From NCBI RefSeq assembly GCF_024158145.1, contig NZ_JAMYXM010000001.1, forward strand, positions 310,001-374,000: 64,000 bases of DNA. Reading direction: 5' to 3'. Each line of letters opens with the position of its first letter. Position 1 is the stretch's first letter. Source of the stretch: Notoacmeibacter sp. MSK16QG-6. GTDB lineage: Bacteria > Pseudomonadota > Alphaproteobacteria > Rhizobiales > Rhizobiaceae. Below the pieces are notes generated by a model, which was not told the origin of the DNA, ran no database searches, and saw only the letters and a program-made list of their open reading frames with translations. A program made the translations under genes and the position numbers. Positions 16,659 through 24,289 of this stretch are shown in pieces.

Positions 16659-18347
16659 TCACGTGCTCTGATAGACTGGCCCTTCACCCCCCTGTGGTGG
16701 CACCCAGTTGATGTTCTGGTTCGGGTCTTTGATGTCGCAGGTCTTGCAGTGCACGCAGTTCTGCGCGTTGATAACGTAAGTCGCGTCCTCGACCTCCAGC
16801 ATCTTCTCCGGCGGGATGGCGTTGCCTTCGCTGTCGACCCATTCATAGACGCCAGCGGGACAGTAGCGTGTCGACGGTCCCGCATATTCATGCAATTCGC
16901 TGCGCTCCTGAAGGCTCATATCCTTCACCTGCAGATGGATCGGCTGATCCTCTTCGTGATTGGTGTTGGACAGAAAAACCGAGGACAGACGATCGAAGGT
17001 CAATGTCCCATCGGGTTTCGGATAAGCAATCGGTTTGAAGTTCTTTGCTTTCTTCGTCGCATTCGCATCGGTTTTCTCGTGGCTCATCGTGCCGAAAAGC
17101 GAAAGGCCGAAGATCTGATTAAGCCACATATCCAGCCCTCCGAGCCCGACGCCCAGCACAGTGCCGAACCGGCTCCAGAGCGGCTTGACGTTGCGCACCC
17201 TTTTCAGATCCTTACCGATCGGTCCGTCCCGCCAGGCAGCTTCCACGGTGCTCAACTCGTCATACGCCCGGCCTTCGGCAAGCGCGTCGGCGGCGGCATT
17301 CGCCGAAAGCAGACCGGAATACATCGCGTTATGAATGCCCTTGATGCGCGGCACATTTACGAAACCAGCCGAGCAGCCAATCAACGCGCCACCCGGAAAC
17401 GTCAGTTTGGGAACCGACTGATAGCCGCCCTCGGTGATCGCACGCGCGCCATAGGAAAGGCGCTTGGCGCCATCGAAAACCGGAGCGACGCTGGGATGCG
17501 TCTTGAAGCGCTGAAATTCCTGAAACGGCGCGATGTAGGGGTTTTCATAGTTAAGGTGGACCACGAAACCGACAGCCACCTTGTTGTCATCGAAATGATA
17601 GAGAAACGATCCGCCTCCGGTTTTCATGTCGAGCGGCCAGCCGAAGGAGTGCTGCACGAGTCCGCTCTTGAAGTTTTCCGGTTTGACCTCCCAGACCTCC
17701 TTCAGCCCGATGCCGAATTTTTGCGGCTCGCGATTGTCGGAAAGCGCGAATTTATCGATCAGCTGCTTGGCGAGATTACCACGCACCCCTTCACCGATGA
17801 GCGTGTATTTGCCGAGGAGTTCCATGCCGGGCATGAAGTTCGCGCCCTCTTCACCCTCGCGGGTTACACCCATATCGCCGGTAACAACGCCCCTCACCTC
17901 GCCGTTTTCGCCATAGACGAGATTGGCGGCGGCGAAGCCGGGATAGATTTCGACGCCTAGCGCCTCCGCACGCGCGCCAAGCCATCGGCAGACATCGCCA
18001 AGCGATACGATGTAGTTGCCATGATTGTTCATCAGAGGCGGCATCATGAAATTCGGCAGTCGGATGGAGCCGGAATGACCGAGCACGAGAAAATGATCGG
18101 CCGTCACTTCGGTTTTGATCGGACAGTCGGGATCGTCGCGCCAGTCTGGAATAAGTTCATCCAGTCCGGAAGGATCCATAACGGCGCCGGACAGAATATG
18201 CGCGCCGACTTCCGATCCTTTTTCCAGAACGACGACGGAGAGATTTTCATCTCTTTGCTTCAACCGTATGGCCGCTGCCAGTCCTGCCGGCCCCGCTCCG
18301 ACGACCACCACGTCGAACTCCATACTCTCGCGCTCAACTTCGCTCAA
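16659..18347 (-). CDS. Electron transfer flavoprotein-ubiquinone oxidoreductase
   Basis: A 562-residue ETF-QO, full length. It takes electrons from reduced ETF (fatty-acid, branched-chain amino-acid and dimethylglycine oxidation) and reduces ubiquinone at the inner membrane. The FAD fold is VVVVGAGPAGLAAAIRL near residue 11. The quinone/membrane region is in the middle (GCSAGFVNVPRIKG). The C-terminal [4Fe-4S] ligands are visible in CPAGVYEW and CVHCKTCDIKDP near the end, so all four cysteines are present. A palindrome at 18449 lies about 100 bp upstream. The convergent 465-codon frame opposite it is a shadow. Confidence 0.95.
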   Translation of the reverse strand: MSEVERESMEFDVVVVGAGPAGLAAAIRLKQRDENLSVVVLEKGSEVGAHILSGAVMDPSGLDELIPDWRDDPDCPIKTEVTADHFLVLGHSGSIRLPNFMMPPLMNNHGNYIVSLGDVCRWLGARAEALGVEIYPGFAAANLVYGENGEVRGVVTGDMGVTREGEEGANFMPGMELLGKYTLIGEGVRGNLAKQLIDKFALSDNREPQKFGIGLKEVWEVKPENFKSGLVQHSFGWPLDMKTGGGSFLYHFDDNKVAVGFVVHLNYENPYIAPFQEFQRFKTHPSVAPVFDGAKRLSYGARAITEGGYQSVPKLTFPGGALIGCSAGFVNVPRIKGIHNAMYSGLLSANAAADALAEGRAYDELSTVEAAWRDGPIGKDLKRVRNVKPLWSRFGTVLGVGLGGLDMWLNQIFGLSLFGTMSHEKTDANATKKAKNFKPIAYPKPDGTLTFDRLSSVFLSNTNHEEDQPIHLQVKDMSLQERSELHEYAGPSTRYCPAGVYEWVDSEGNAIPPEKMLEVEDATYVINAQNCVHCKTCDIKDPNQNINWVPPQGGEGPVYQST

Positions 18348-18448
18348 TGACCTCTCCCCTTGCTGCCACGCAGACGCATGGTCTTCGAATTATCTTCTAC
18401 CAAGGTATGACACCGGACGGTGCAATCCAGTCAACCTTCCGATTAATA

Positions 18449-18464
18449 ATAACGTTTACGTAAA
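18449..18464. promoter_or_regulatory. Operator-like palindrome centred on TTTACGTAAA
   Basis: ATAACGTTTACGTAAA sits 102 bp upstream of the ETF-QO start, in the divergent region with the UDG-like gene. It contains the perfect 10-bp palindrome TTTACGTAAA (18455-18464) and resembles the site at 14088. Acyl-CoA/leucine catabolism regulators of the MerR family use similar sites, and ETF-QO is a typical target, but this is inference. Confidence 0.45.
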
Positions 18465-18629
18465 AGTAAATAAATGCCTTTTCAACCGCATTGCTGTGTG
18501 CGCTGAACCGTATCATTTCAGCATTTTCAAGTTGGGATGGATCGCCACGTCGCGCTTGGCCGTCAGCGGTCCTTTTCTTCGTGCTCGCAAGCGACTTGCG
18601 CAGAAGCCGTCTGGCTTTCTAGATAGGGC

Positions 18630-19466
18630 ATGAACGATCTGGCAGGCATTCTGGAATTCTATCGCGATGCGGGCGTCGACACTCCGCTCGACGATCACCC
18701 TGTCAACAGGTTGGCATTACCGGAACCTGCAGCTCTTGAGTCTTCCGCTGCGAAGGTTGGCCGGCCCCCGGAACAGAGGCCGGGCTCCAGCGCGACGCCT
18801 TTCGAGCAGCGCGATCTCTCATCTCATTCTTTGAACGGTGACAACCTTCCCGCACTTATCGCCGAAGCCACAGAGATTGCGCGGCAGGCCGACAGTATCG
18901 AAACGCTGCAGGAAGCGCTCATCCGCTGGAACGGCATTGATCTGGCTAACACCATTCCGACGATGGTTTTCGGGTCGGGCCCCGCCAGGTCTGAGCTCTT
19001 CATTCTGGCCGATTGCCCGGAGCGGCAGGATGTTTCCGGTGAGCAGCTATGGAGCGGGCCGGGCGGAAGGATGGTCGACATGATGCTGGCGGCGATCGGC
19101 CGCAGCCGCTCGGATACGCGCATTGCGGCAAGCTGTCCGTGGCGCCCTCCAGGCGACATCCCCACCGAAGAACAGCAGTCGCTGTTGCGTCCGTTTCTTC
19201 TTCGCCAGATCGCGCTCTGCCAGCCAGAGGTCGTTTTGACGTTCGGTCAGACGGCGCTCAAGAGTGTTACCGGCCAACAGAGCAATTTTCTGAAAGAACG
19301 CGGCCGGTGGCATAATCTCGACCTGCCCAGCAATGACGGCGCGATCGGGTCCACCGCGATCCGCCCGACCTTCCACCCGCATTATCTGATGAAGAACCCT
19401 GCGCAAAAGAGATTGACTTGGAGCGATCTTCTGGCCGTTAAAGCGCGGCTTGCGGAAAATAGCTGA
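18630..19466 (+). CDS. Divergent family-4 uracil-DNA glycosylase-like protein
   Basis: A 278-residue protein related to family-4 uracil-DNA glycosylases. The C-terminal 180 residues align by eye: WSGPGGRMVDMMLAAIGRSR, SCPWRPPGDIPTEEQ, LRPFLLRQIALCQPEVVLTFGQTALK, the conserved FHPHYLMKNPAQKRLTW and SDLLAVK. Key parts are changed. The usual GEAPG active-site motif reads ADCPE (127-131), and the cysteines normally seen in the FxGCxLK region and in xCLPF are Ile/Asp and Leu here. Only C129, C169 and C197 remain, so the [4Fe-4S] cluster and uracil excision may be lost. It is divergent from ETF-QO. The N-terminal 90 residues are variable linker. Confidence 0.75.
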   Translation: MNDLAGILEFYRDAGVDTPLDDHPVNRLALPEPAALESSAAKVGRPPEQRPGSSATPFEQRDLSSHSLNGDNLPALIAEATEIARQADSIETLQEALIRWNGIDLANTIPTMVFGSGPARSELFILADCPERQDVSGEQLWSGPGGRMVDMMLAAIGRSRSDTRIAASCPWRPPGDIPTEEQQSLLRPFLLRQIALCQPEVVLTFGQTALKSVTGQQSNFLKERGRWHNLDLPSNDGAIGSTAIRPTFHPHYLMKNPAQKRLTWSDLLAVKARLAENS

Positions 19467-19517
19467 GAGACGATTCCCCGCCTAAATTCCGCCGTTCTGC
19501 CGATGGAAAGGCGCGCC

Positions 19518-20810
19518 ATGACGATCCGACTGCTTGTACCCTTTCTGTCTCTTTTTCTCAGCGCGTTCCTCATGTTCGCGGCCATCGGTCTGACCAACCT
19601 CATCATCCCGCTGAGAGCAGGCGCGGAAGGCTGGGGTGCGGGCACAATCGGCCTTATCGGCATGACGCAGGCCATCGCCTTCACGGCAGCATGTTTTCTC
19701 ATGCCGCTTCAAATCCGACGCGTCGGCCATATCCGCACCTTTGCAGCGATCCAGACTCTTCTGGCGGCTTCCATCATGCTTCACGGCCTGATCGTGACGC
19801 CATGGGCGTGGGCGCTCTTTCGCATTATCGCAGGCCTCGCCGCTGCTGGCAGTTACATGGTGCTGGAAAGCTGGCTCAATGAGAAAGCGGATGCAGCAAA
19901 TCGCGGCTTCGTCCTGTCCGCCTATCTGATGGTCACGATGACCGGCCTGACGGCCGGCCAATACGCCTATACGCTGTTCGAACTCGGTGACGGTCGTCTC
20001 TTCCAGCTTACGGCGCTGTTGTTTGGCGCCGCGCTTTTGCCGATGACCCTTTCGATCTCCCCTTCCCCCGCGCCGCCGGAGACCGTTCATCTGGATCTCA
20101 AGGGGCTTTTCGCCCGCTCGCCGGTCGGCTTTATCGGCGCTTTCCTTTCCGGCTTTCTTTTCGGCGTCTGGAATTATTTCGCTCCGCTTTACGGCCAGAA
20201 AATCGGCCTTTCCTCCATCGCTACGGCAACACTGGTCTCGGCAGCCATGGTCGGCGGTATGTTGGCGCAGTTCCCCTTTGGCCGTCTGTCCGACAAAATC
20301 GACCGTCGCTATGTCATGGCGATGATAGGCGGCGTCGGCGCATGCGTGTGTCTTGTCCTGTCGCTGAGCGCTCCAGAAACGGCGCTTTTCAACACGATCG
20401 GGACACTGATGATCGGCATGGCGCTTTTTCCAAGCTATTCAATCGCCGTCGCTCATACGAACGACTACGCCAATCCCGACGAATTTGTTCAGGTCTCCGG
20501 TAGCCTGCTAATCACTTACGGCATCGGAACGATGGTCGGGCCGGTCATTGGCGGGCAGTTGTTCGGGATCATCGGCCCGGTCGGCCTGTTCGTTTCCCTG
20601 GGCATGATCTTTCTGATCTACGGCGCCTACGCGTATTGGCGCACCACGCAACGCCAGGCCATCGCACCGGACGAGCGCGACGACTTCCAGGCCGTGCCGG
20701 TTACGCCGTTTCAGACGCAGCAGGTTTACGAACTCGATCCTCGCCAGGACGACGCCGTTCAGGCAGGCGATACCGCTGAAAGATCCGTCGGCAACGGCTT
20801 TACGGCCTGA
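19518..20810 (+). CDS. MFS transporter, YcaD-like
   Basis: A 430-residue major facilitator with about 12 hydrophobic segments and a polar C-terminal tail of about 55 residues. The loop 2-3 motif A is degenerate, but its second-half counterpart GRLSDKIDRRYVMA is clear near residue 265. The intracellular IAGLAAAGSYMVLESWLNE segment is typical of the YcaD-like branch, whose substrates are unknown. The ATG at 19518 is preferred over the one at 19503 because GGAAAGG lies 6 nt before it. It is convergent with the EamA gene 9 bp away, with no terminator visible between them. Confidence 0.85.
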   Translation: MTIRLLVPFLSLFLSAFLMFAAIGLTNLIIPLRAGAEGWGAGTIGLIGMTQAIAFTAACFLMPLQIRRVGHIRTFAAIQTLLAASIMLHGLIVTPWAWALFRIIAGLAAAGSYMVLESWLNEKADAANRGFVLSAYLMVTMTGLTAGQYAYTLFELGDGRLFQLTALLFGAALLPMTLSISPSPAPPETVHLDLKGLFARSPVGFIGAFLSGFLFGVWNYFAPLYGQKIGLSSIATATLVSAAMVGGMLAQFPFGRLSDKIDRRYVMAMIGGVGACVCLVLSLSAPETALFNTIGTLMIGMALFPSYSIAVAHTNDYANPDEFVQVSGSLLITYGIGTMVGPVIGGQLFGIIGPVGLFVSLGMIFLIYGAYAYWRTTQRQAIAPDERDDFQAVPVTPFQTQQVYELDPRQDDAVQAGDTAERSVGNGFTA

Positions 20811-20819
20811 CCTTTACTG

Positions 20820-21863
20820 TCAGCTTGGCGGACTCAATTTCTTGGCGCGACGCCTCTCGAGACCGAGCTTATGCTCACGCCAAATGATCAGAAGGCCGGC
20901 GGCTATGATAACCGCGCTGCCTGCTATCGTGTAGATCGTCGGGATTTCATTGAAGATCGCAAATCCGATCACGATTGCCAGCAGCATGGATGTGTATTCG
21001 AACGGGGCGATAGTGGCGAGACTTGCGTAGCGATAGCTCTGTGTGAGCAGGATTTGGCCGAGGCCGCCCAACGCACCGCTACTGAGAAGCAAAATCCACT
21101 CCTGCATCGTTGGCGCCCGCCAGCCGAAAGGCAGGGTAGCGAGGGCCGCGGCACTTGCCACCATGCTGAACCAAAGCACGATGGTCGCGGAGTCCTCGGT
21201 GTTCACGAGCTTGCGGACCATGACCATCGCCCATGCGGCGAAGAAAGCGCCCAGCAACGCGAACATGACACCTGTTCCCTGCGCGCCGCCAAAGCCTTCC
21301 GTCAGTGTAATCTGTGGCCAGGATATGATGACCACGCCGATCAGCCCGACGATGACTGCCCCCCAGCGAAATAGCCGAACCATCTCGCCAAGAAAGACTG
21401 CCGATATGATGGTGACGAATAGCGGATTTGCATAAAACAGCGCCGTCGCGTCCGGCAGTGGAAGAAGGGTCAGCGCGTAGAAATTGCAGGCCATCGCGGC
21501 GACGCCGAAGAGACCTCGTACGATATGGCCGATGGGCCGGCCCGTACGCCATGCGCCGCGCAGATGACCGCGCGTTGCCAGCCAACCCAATACGAATGGT
21601 ACAGCGAAGAACGAGCGGAAGAAGACGAGCTGGCCCGTCGGCATATCTCCTGCCGCCTTTATGCAACTGATCATGCCGAACAGTGTGCTGACGGACAGAA
21701 GCTTGAGCCCGATCCCCTTAAGCGGCTGCGGTTCTGGAGAGAAGGGCGCCAGTTCCGAACGCCCGCCGGCACCGCCGCCACCGGTGCCGTCCGCGGCGAC
21801 GGTCGGTCTGTCGTTTTGTGATGCGGATGTCTTCAATGGCTTGCTGCCCGGATTGTTTCCCAC
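20820..21863 (-). CDS. EamA/DMT-family transporter
   Basis: A 347-residue inner-membrane protein of the drug/metabolite transporter superfamily: two EamA repeats, ten hydrophobic segments. Repeat one begins FGMISCIKAAGDMPTGQLVFFRSFFAVP, and repeat two AAWAMVMVRKLVNTEDSATIVLWF. A polar, Gly-rich N-terminal tail of about 45 residues precedes the first helix. The start is GTG and overlaps the 3' end of the molybdenum hydroxylase gene by 31 bp, so translation is probably coupled. Members export metabolites or amino acids; the substrate is not evident. Confidence 0.82.
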   Translation of the reverse strand: MGNNPGSKPLKTSASQNDRPTVAADGTGGGGAGGRSELAPFSPEPQPLKGIGLKLLSVSTLFGMISCIKAAGDMPTGQLVFFRSFFAVPFVLGWLATRGHLRGAWRTGRPIGHIVRGLFGVAAMACNFYALTLLPLPDATALFYANPLFVTIISAVFLGEMVRLFRWGAVIVGLIGVVIISWPQITLTEGFGGAQGTGVMFALLGAFFAAWAMVMVRKLVNTEDSATIVLWFSMVASAAALATLPFGWRAPTMQEWILLLSSGALGGLGQILLTQSYRYASLATIAPFEYTSMLLAIVIGFAIFNEIPTIYTIAGSAVIIAAGLLIIWREHKLGLERRRAKKLSPPS

Positions 21864-24124
21864 ACCCGCAGCGGTGTTGTCGGCATTTCGATGTGAGTGA
21901 TGCCGTAAGCGCGGTGGAGCGCATCGACCACGGCGTTGAGAACGGCGGGCGTCGCACCGATCGATCCAGCCTCGCCCGCGCCCTTGATGCCGAGTGCGTT
22001 GGTCGTCGATGGAACGTTCCGCAGATTGAAGTCGATTCCGGGAATGTTGTCGGCGCGCGGCATCGCATAGTCCATGAAGCTGGCCGAGATAAGCTGGCCT
22101 TCCGGCGAATAGACCGATGCCTCCAGAAGAGCCTGACCGATACCCTGGGCAATCCCGCCCATAACCTGCCCTTCCAGCAGGAGTGGATTGACGGCCACCC
22201 CGAAATCGTCAGTCACGACATAGTTCATGATAACGGTTTTGCCGGTCTCCGGATCGATTTCGACCTCGCAAATATGCGTACCGTTCGGATAGGTCGCCTC
22301 GTCCTGCTTGACCTCCTCAATGACCGCCAACTGTTTGTCGTCCGTGGCCTTCGCCGCCAGATGGGCAAGGCTCAGCATCCGGTCGGTGCCGGCAACGCGG
22401 ATGCCTCCATCGAAAAATTCCAGATCGGCGGCGTCGGCCTCCAGTTCGTCCGATGCGATCTGGCGCAGGTTCTTCTCCAGCACCTCGCCGGCGCGCCGAA
22501 CAGATACACCGCCGATGGGAATCGAACGAGAGCCGCCAGTGCCGCCACCCGACGGCAGCGCATCGCTATCGCCCTGCTCCACGTCAATGCGGTCGACCGG
22601 CAGGCTGAACAGATCGGCGATGAATTGTGCATAGGCGGTCTTATGACCCTGCCCGTTGCTCTGTGTACCGATTTTCAGCAGGAGCCGGCCATTGGGCTTC
22701 AATCGCAGATCTGCTGGTTCGGAGCCGGCAAAGGCGCACGCCTCGATATAGGTCGCCATGCCGATACCCCGCAGCCGACCGGCATTTCCGCTCTCTTTCA
22801 GACGATCATCGAAACCTCTCCAATCGGCTGCCGTCATAGCGGCATCCATATGCCCCTCCGGCTCGCCCACGTCGTAATTTCGGCCGGTCAGTGTCGTGTA
22901 GGGGAATTCCTGAATGAAGTTCCGTCGGCGTATATCATCCTGCGTCAGACCCAGTTCCCTGGCGCAGACATCGACTAACTTTTCGATGAGCAACGCCGCC
23001 TCCGGACGTCCGGCGCCGCGATAGGCATCGACCGGCGCGGTATGGGTGTAAACGCCCGTAATCGCCATGTGCAGCGCGCCGATGTCATAAAGGCCGGTCG
23101 CCATCGAAGCGCCAAGATACGGCACAAGCATAGCATTGCGTGATGTATATGCGCCCATATTGGCGATCAGGTCGATTTTCAGGCCGATAAACCGGCCATT
23201 CTCGTCCATTGCCATGGAGGCGGTGACGAAATTGTCGCGGCCCTGCGCATCCGTCAGGAAGTGATCGGTACGGTCAGCGGTCCATTTGACAGGCGCGCCC
23301 AAGCGCCTGGCCGCTTCACAAACCAGAACGTCCTCGCGATAGGCAAAGGCCTTCGGCCCGAAGCCGCCGCCGACATCATAGGTGCGGACCTGTACTTCAC
23401 TTTCATCGACACCAAGGCTGGTCGAGACTTGCGAACGGCTATTGTGAACGCCCTGCGTACCGGCGGTCAGATGGTAGCGACCGTCGACATATTCGCCGAG
23501 TGCGCTGCGCGCCTCCATGTAATTTGCGACCAGCCTGTTGTTCCAGAAGCTCACAGTCGTGACGTGGTGCGCACCATCGAAAGCTTTCGCGGTCGCATCC
23601 TCGTCACCGATCTCTTGCCGGTAAGCGATATTGCTTGAAAGGTCGCGGCCGACGAGAGGACCGTTGCCATCGGCGACAGTTTCGATATCGACGACGGCTT
23701 CGCCACCCTCGAAAGTGAGGGGGATCAGTTCCAGAGCATCCGCGGCCTGATCGCGCGTCTCGGCGACGATGAAGGCGAGCGCATCGCCCATATAGCCGGT
23801 CTCATCCCTGGCGAGGATCGGAATCGAGCGGCCTTCCGGTTTGCTCCCGTCCGGTTGTCTTGGGCGAAACCCGGTCTTCAAGGGCTTGAGATGACCAATA
23901 TCGTCCGCGGTCAGGATCAGCTTGACACCCGGCGCCGCCCGCGCTTCCGACAGATCGCCCAGCGAGAACGATCCGCAGGCTACGGGTGAGCGCAACATAA
24001 CGGCGTGGAGAAGTCCGGGCCGCTTCTCATCATCGGTATATCTGCCCTGCCCTGTCAAAAGCAGATCGTCTTCGACCCGCTTCACCGACTGACCGAGACC
24101 GAATTTCGGTGGTGCTACGCTCAT
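21833..24124 (-). CDS. Xanthine dehydrogenase-family molybdopterin-binding (large) subunit, orphan
   Basis: A 763-residue molybdenum hydroxylase large subunit of the CoxL/XDH type. The N-terminal Ald_Xan_dh hammerhead domain begins FGLGQSVKRVEDDLLLTGQGRY-like. Cofactor loops are GGGFGPKAF, AYRGAGRPE and GQGHKTAYAQF. The catalytic Glu lies in KGAGEAGSIGATPA near the C-terminus. Such proteins hydroxylate aromatic or aldehyde substrates but need a 2Fe-2S subunit and a FAD subunit. Neither is adjacent here: pepN lies divergently upstream and an EamA transporter follows. The partners must be encoded elsewhere. The substrate is unknown, and the AYRGAGRPE signature is that of aerobic CO-dehydrogenase-like enzymes rather than true CO dehydrogenase. 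Confidence 0.9.
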   Translation of the reverse strand: MSVAPPKFGLGQSVKRVEDDLLLTGQGRYTDDEKRPGLLHAVMLRSPVACGSFSLGDLSEARAAPGVKLILTADDIGHLKPLKTGFRPRQPDGSKPEGRSIPILARDETGYMGDALAFIVAETRDQAADALELIPLTFEGGEAVVDIETVADGNGPLVGRDLSSNIAYRQEIGDEDATAKAFDGAHHVTTVSFWNNRLVANYMEARSALGEYVDGRYHLTAGTQGVHNSRSQVSTSLGVDESEVQVRTYDVGGGFGPKAFAYREDVLVCEAARRLGAPVKWTADRTDHFLTDAQGRDNFVTASMAMDENGRFIGLKIDLIANMGAYTSRNAMLVPYLGASMATGLYDIGALHMAITGVYTHTAPVDAYRGAGRPEAALLIEKLVDVCARELGLTQDDIRRRNFIQEFPYTTLTGRNYDVGEPEGHMDAAMTAADWRGFDDRLKESGNAGRLRGIGMATYIEACAFAGSEPADLRLKPNGRLLLKIGTQSNGQGHKTAYAQFIADLFSLPVDRIDVEQGDSDALPSGGGTGGSRSIPIGGVSVRRAGEVLEKNLRQIASDELEADAADLEFFDGGIRVAGTDRMLSLAHLAAKATDDKQLAVIEEVKQDEATYPNGTHICEVEIDPETGKTVIMNYVVTDDFGVAVNPLLLEGQVMGGIAQGIGQALLEASVYSPEGQLISASFMDYAMPRADNIPGIDFNLRNVPSTTNALGIKGAGEAGSIGATPAVLNAVVDALHRAYGITHIEMPTTPLRVWETIRAASH

Positions 24125-24289
24125 CTATCACCCTTTATCACTTGCCATTGCCCCCGACAGACAACACGGACATAACCCGTTGGATCGTTTTGGCTCTTGC
24201 GCTAGACGATCCAAATCGAAGCCTGCAAATCGCCACCCGCGCTTTCGACATGCGAAAACCGCAACCCGCAGGACAGATAGGGGACGAAA

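Noticed and set aside
16563-17960. A 465-codon plus-strand frame opposite ETF-QO
   Set aside because: The minus strand encodes a full-length ETF-QO with all Fe-S cysteines. The opposite frame shows no domain and a shadow-like composition.
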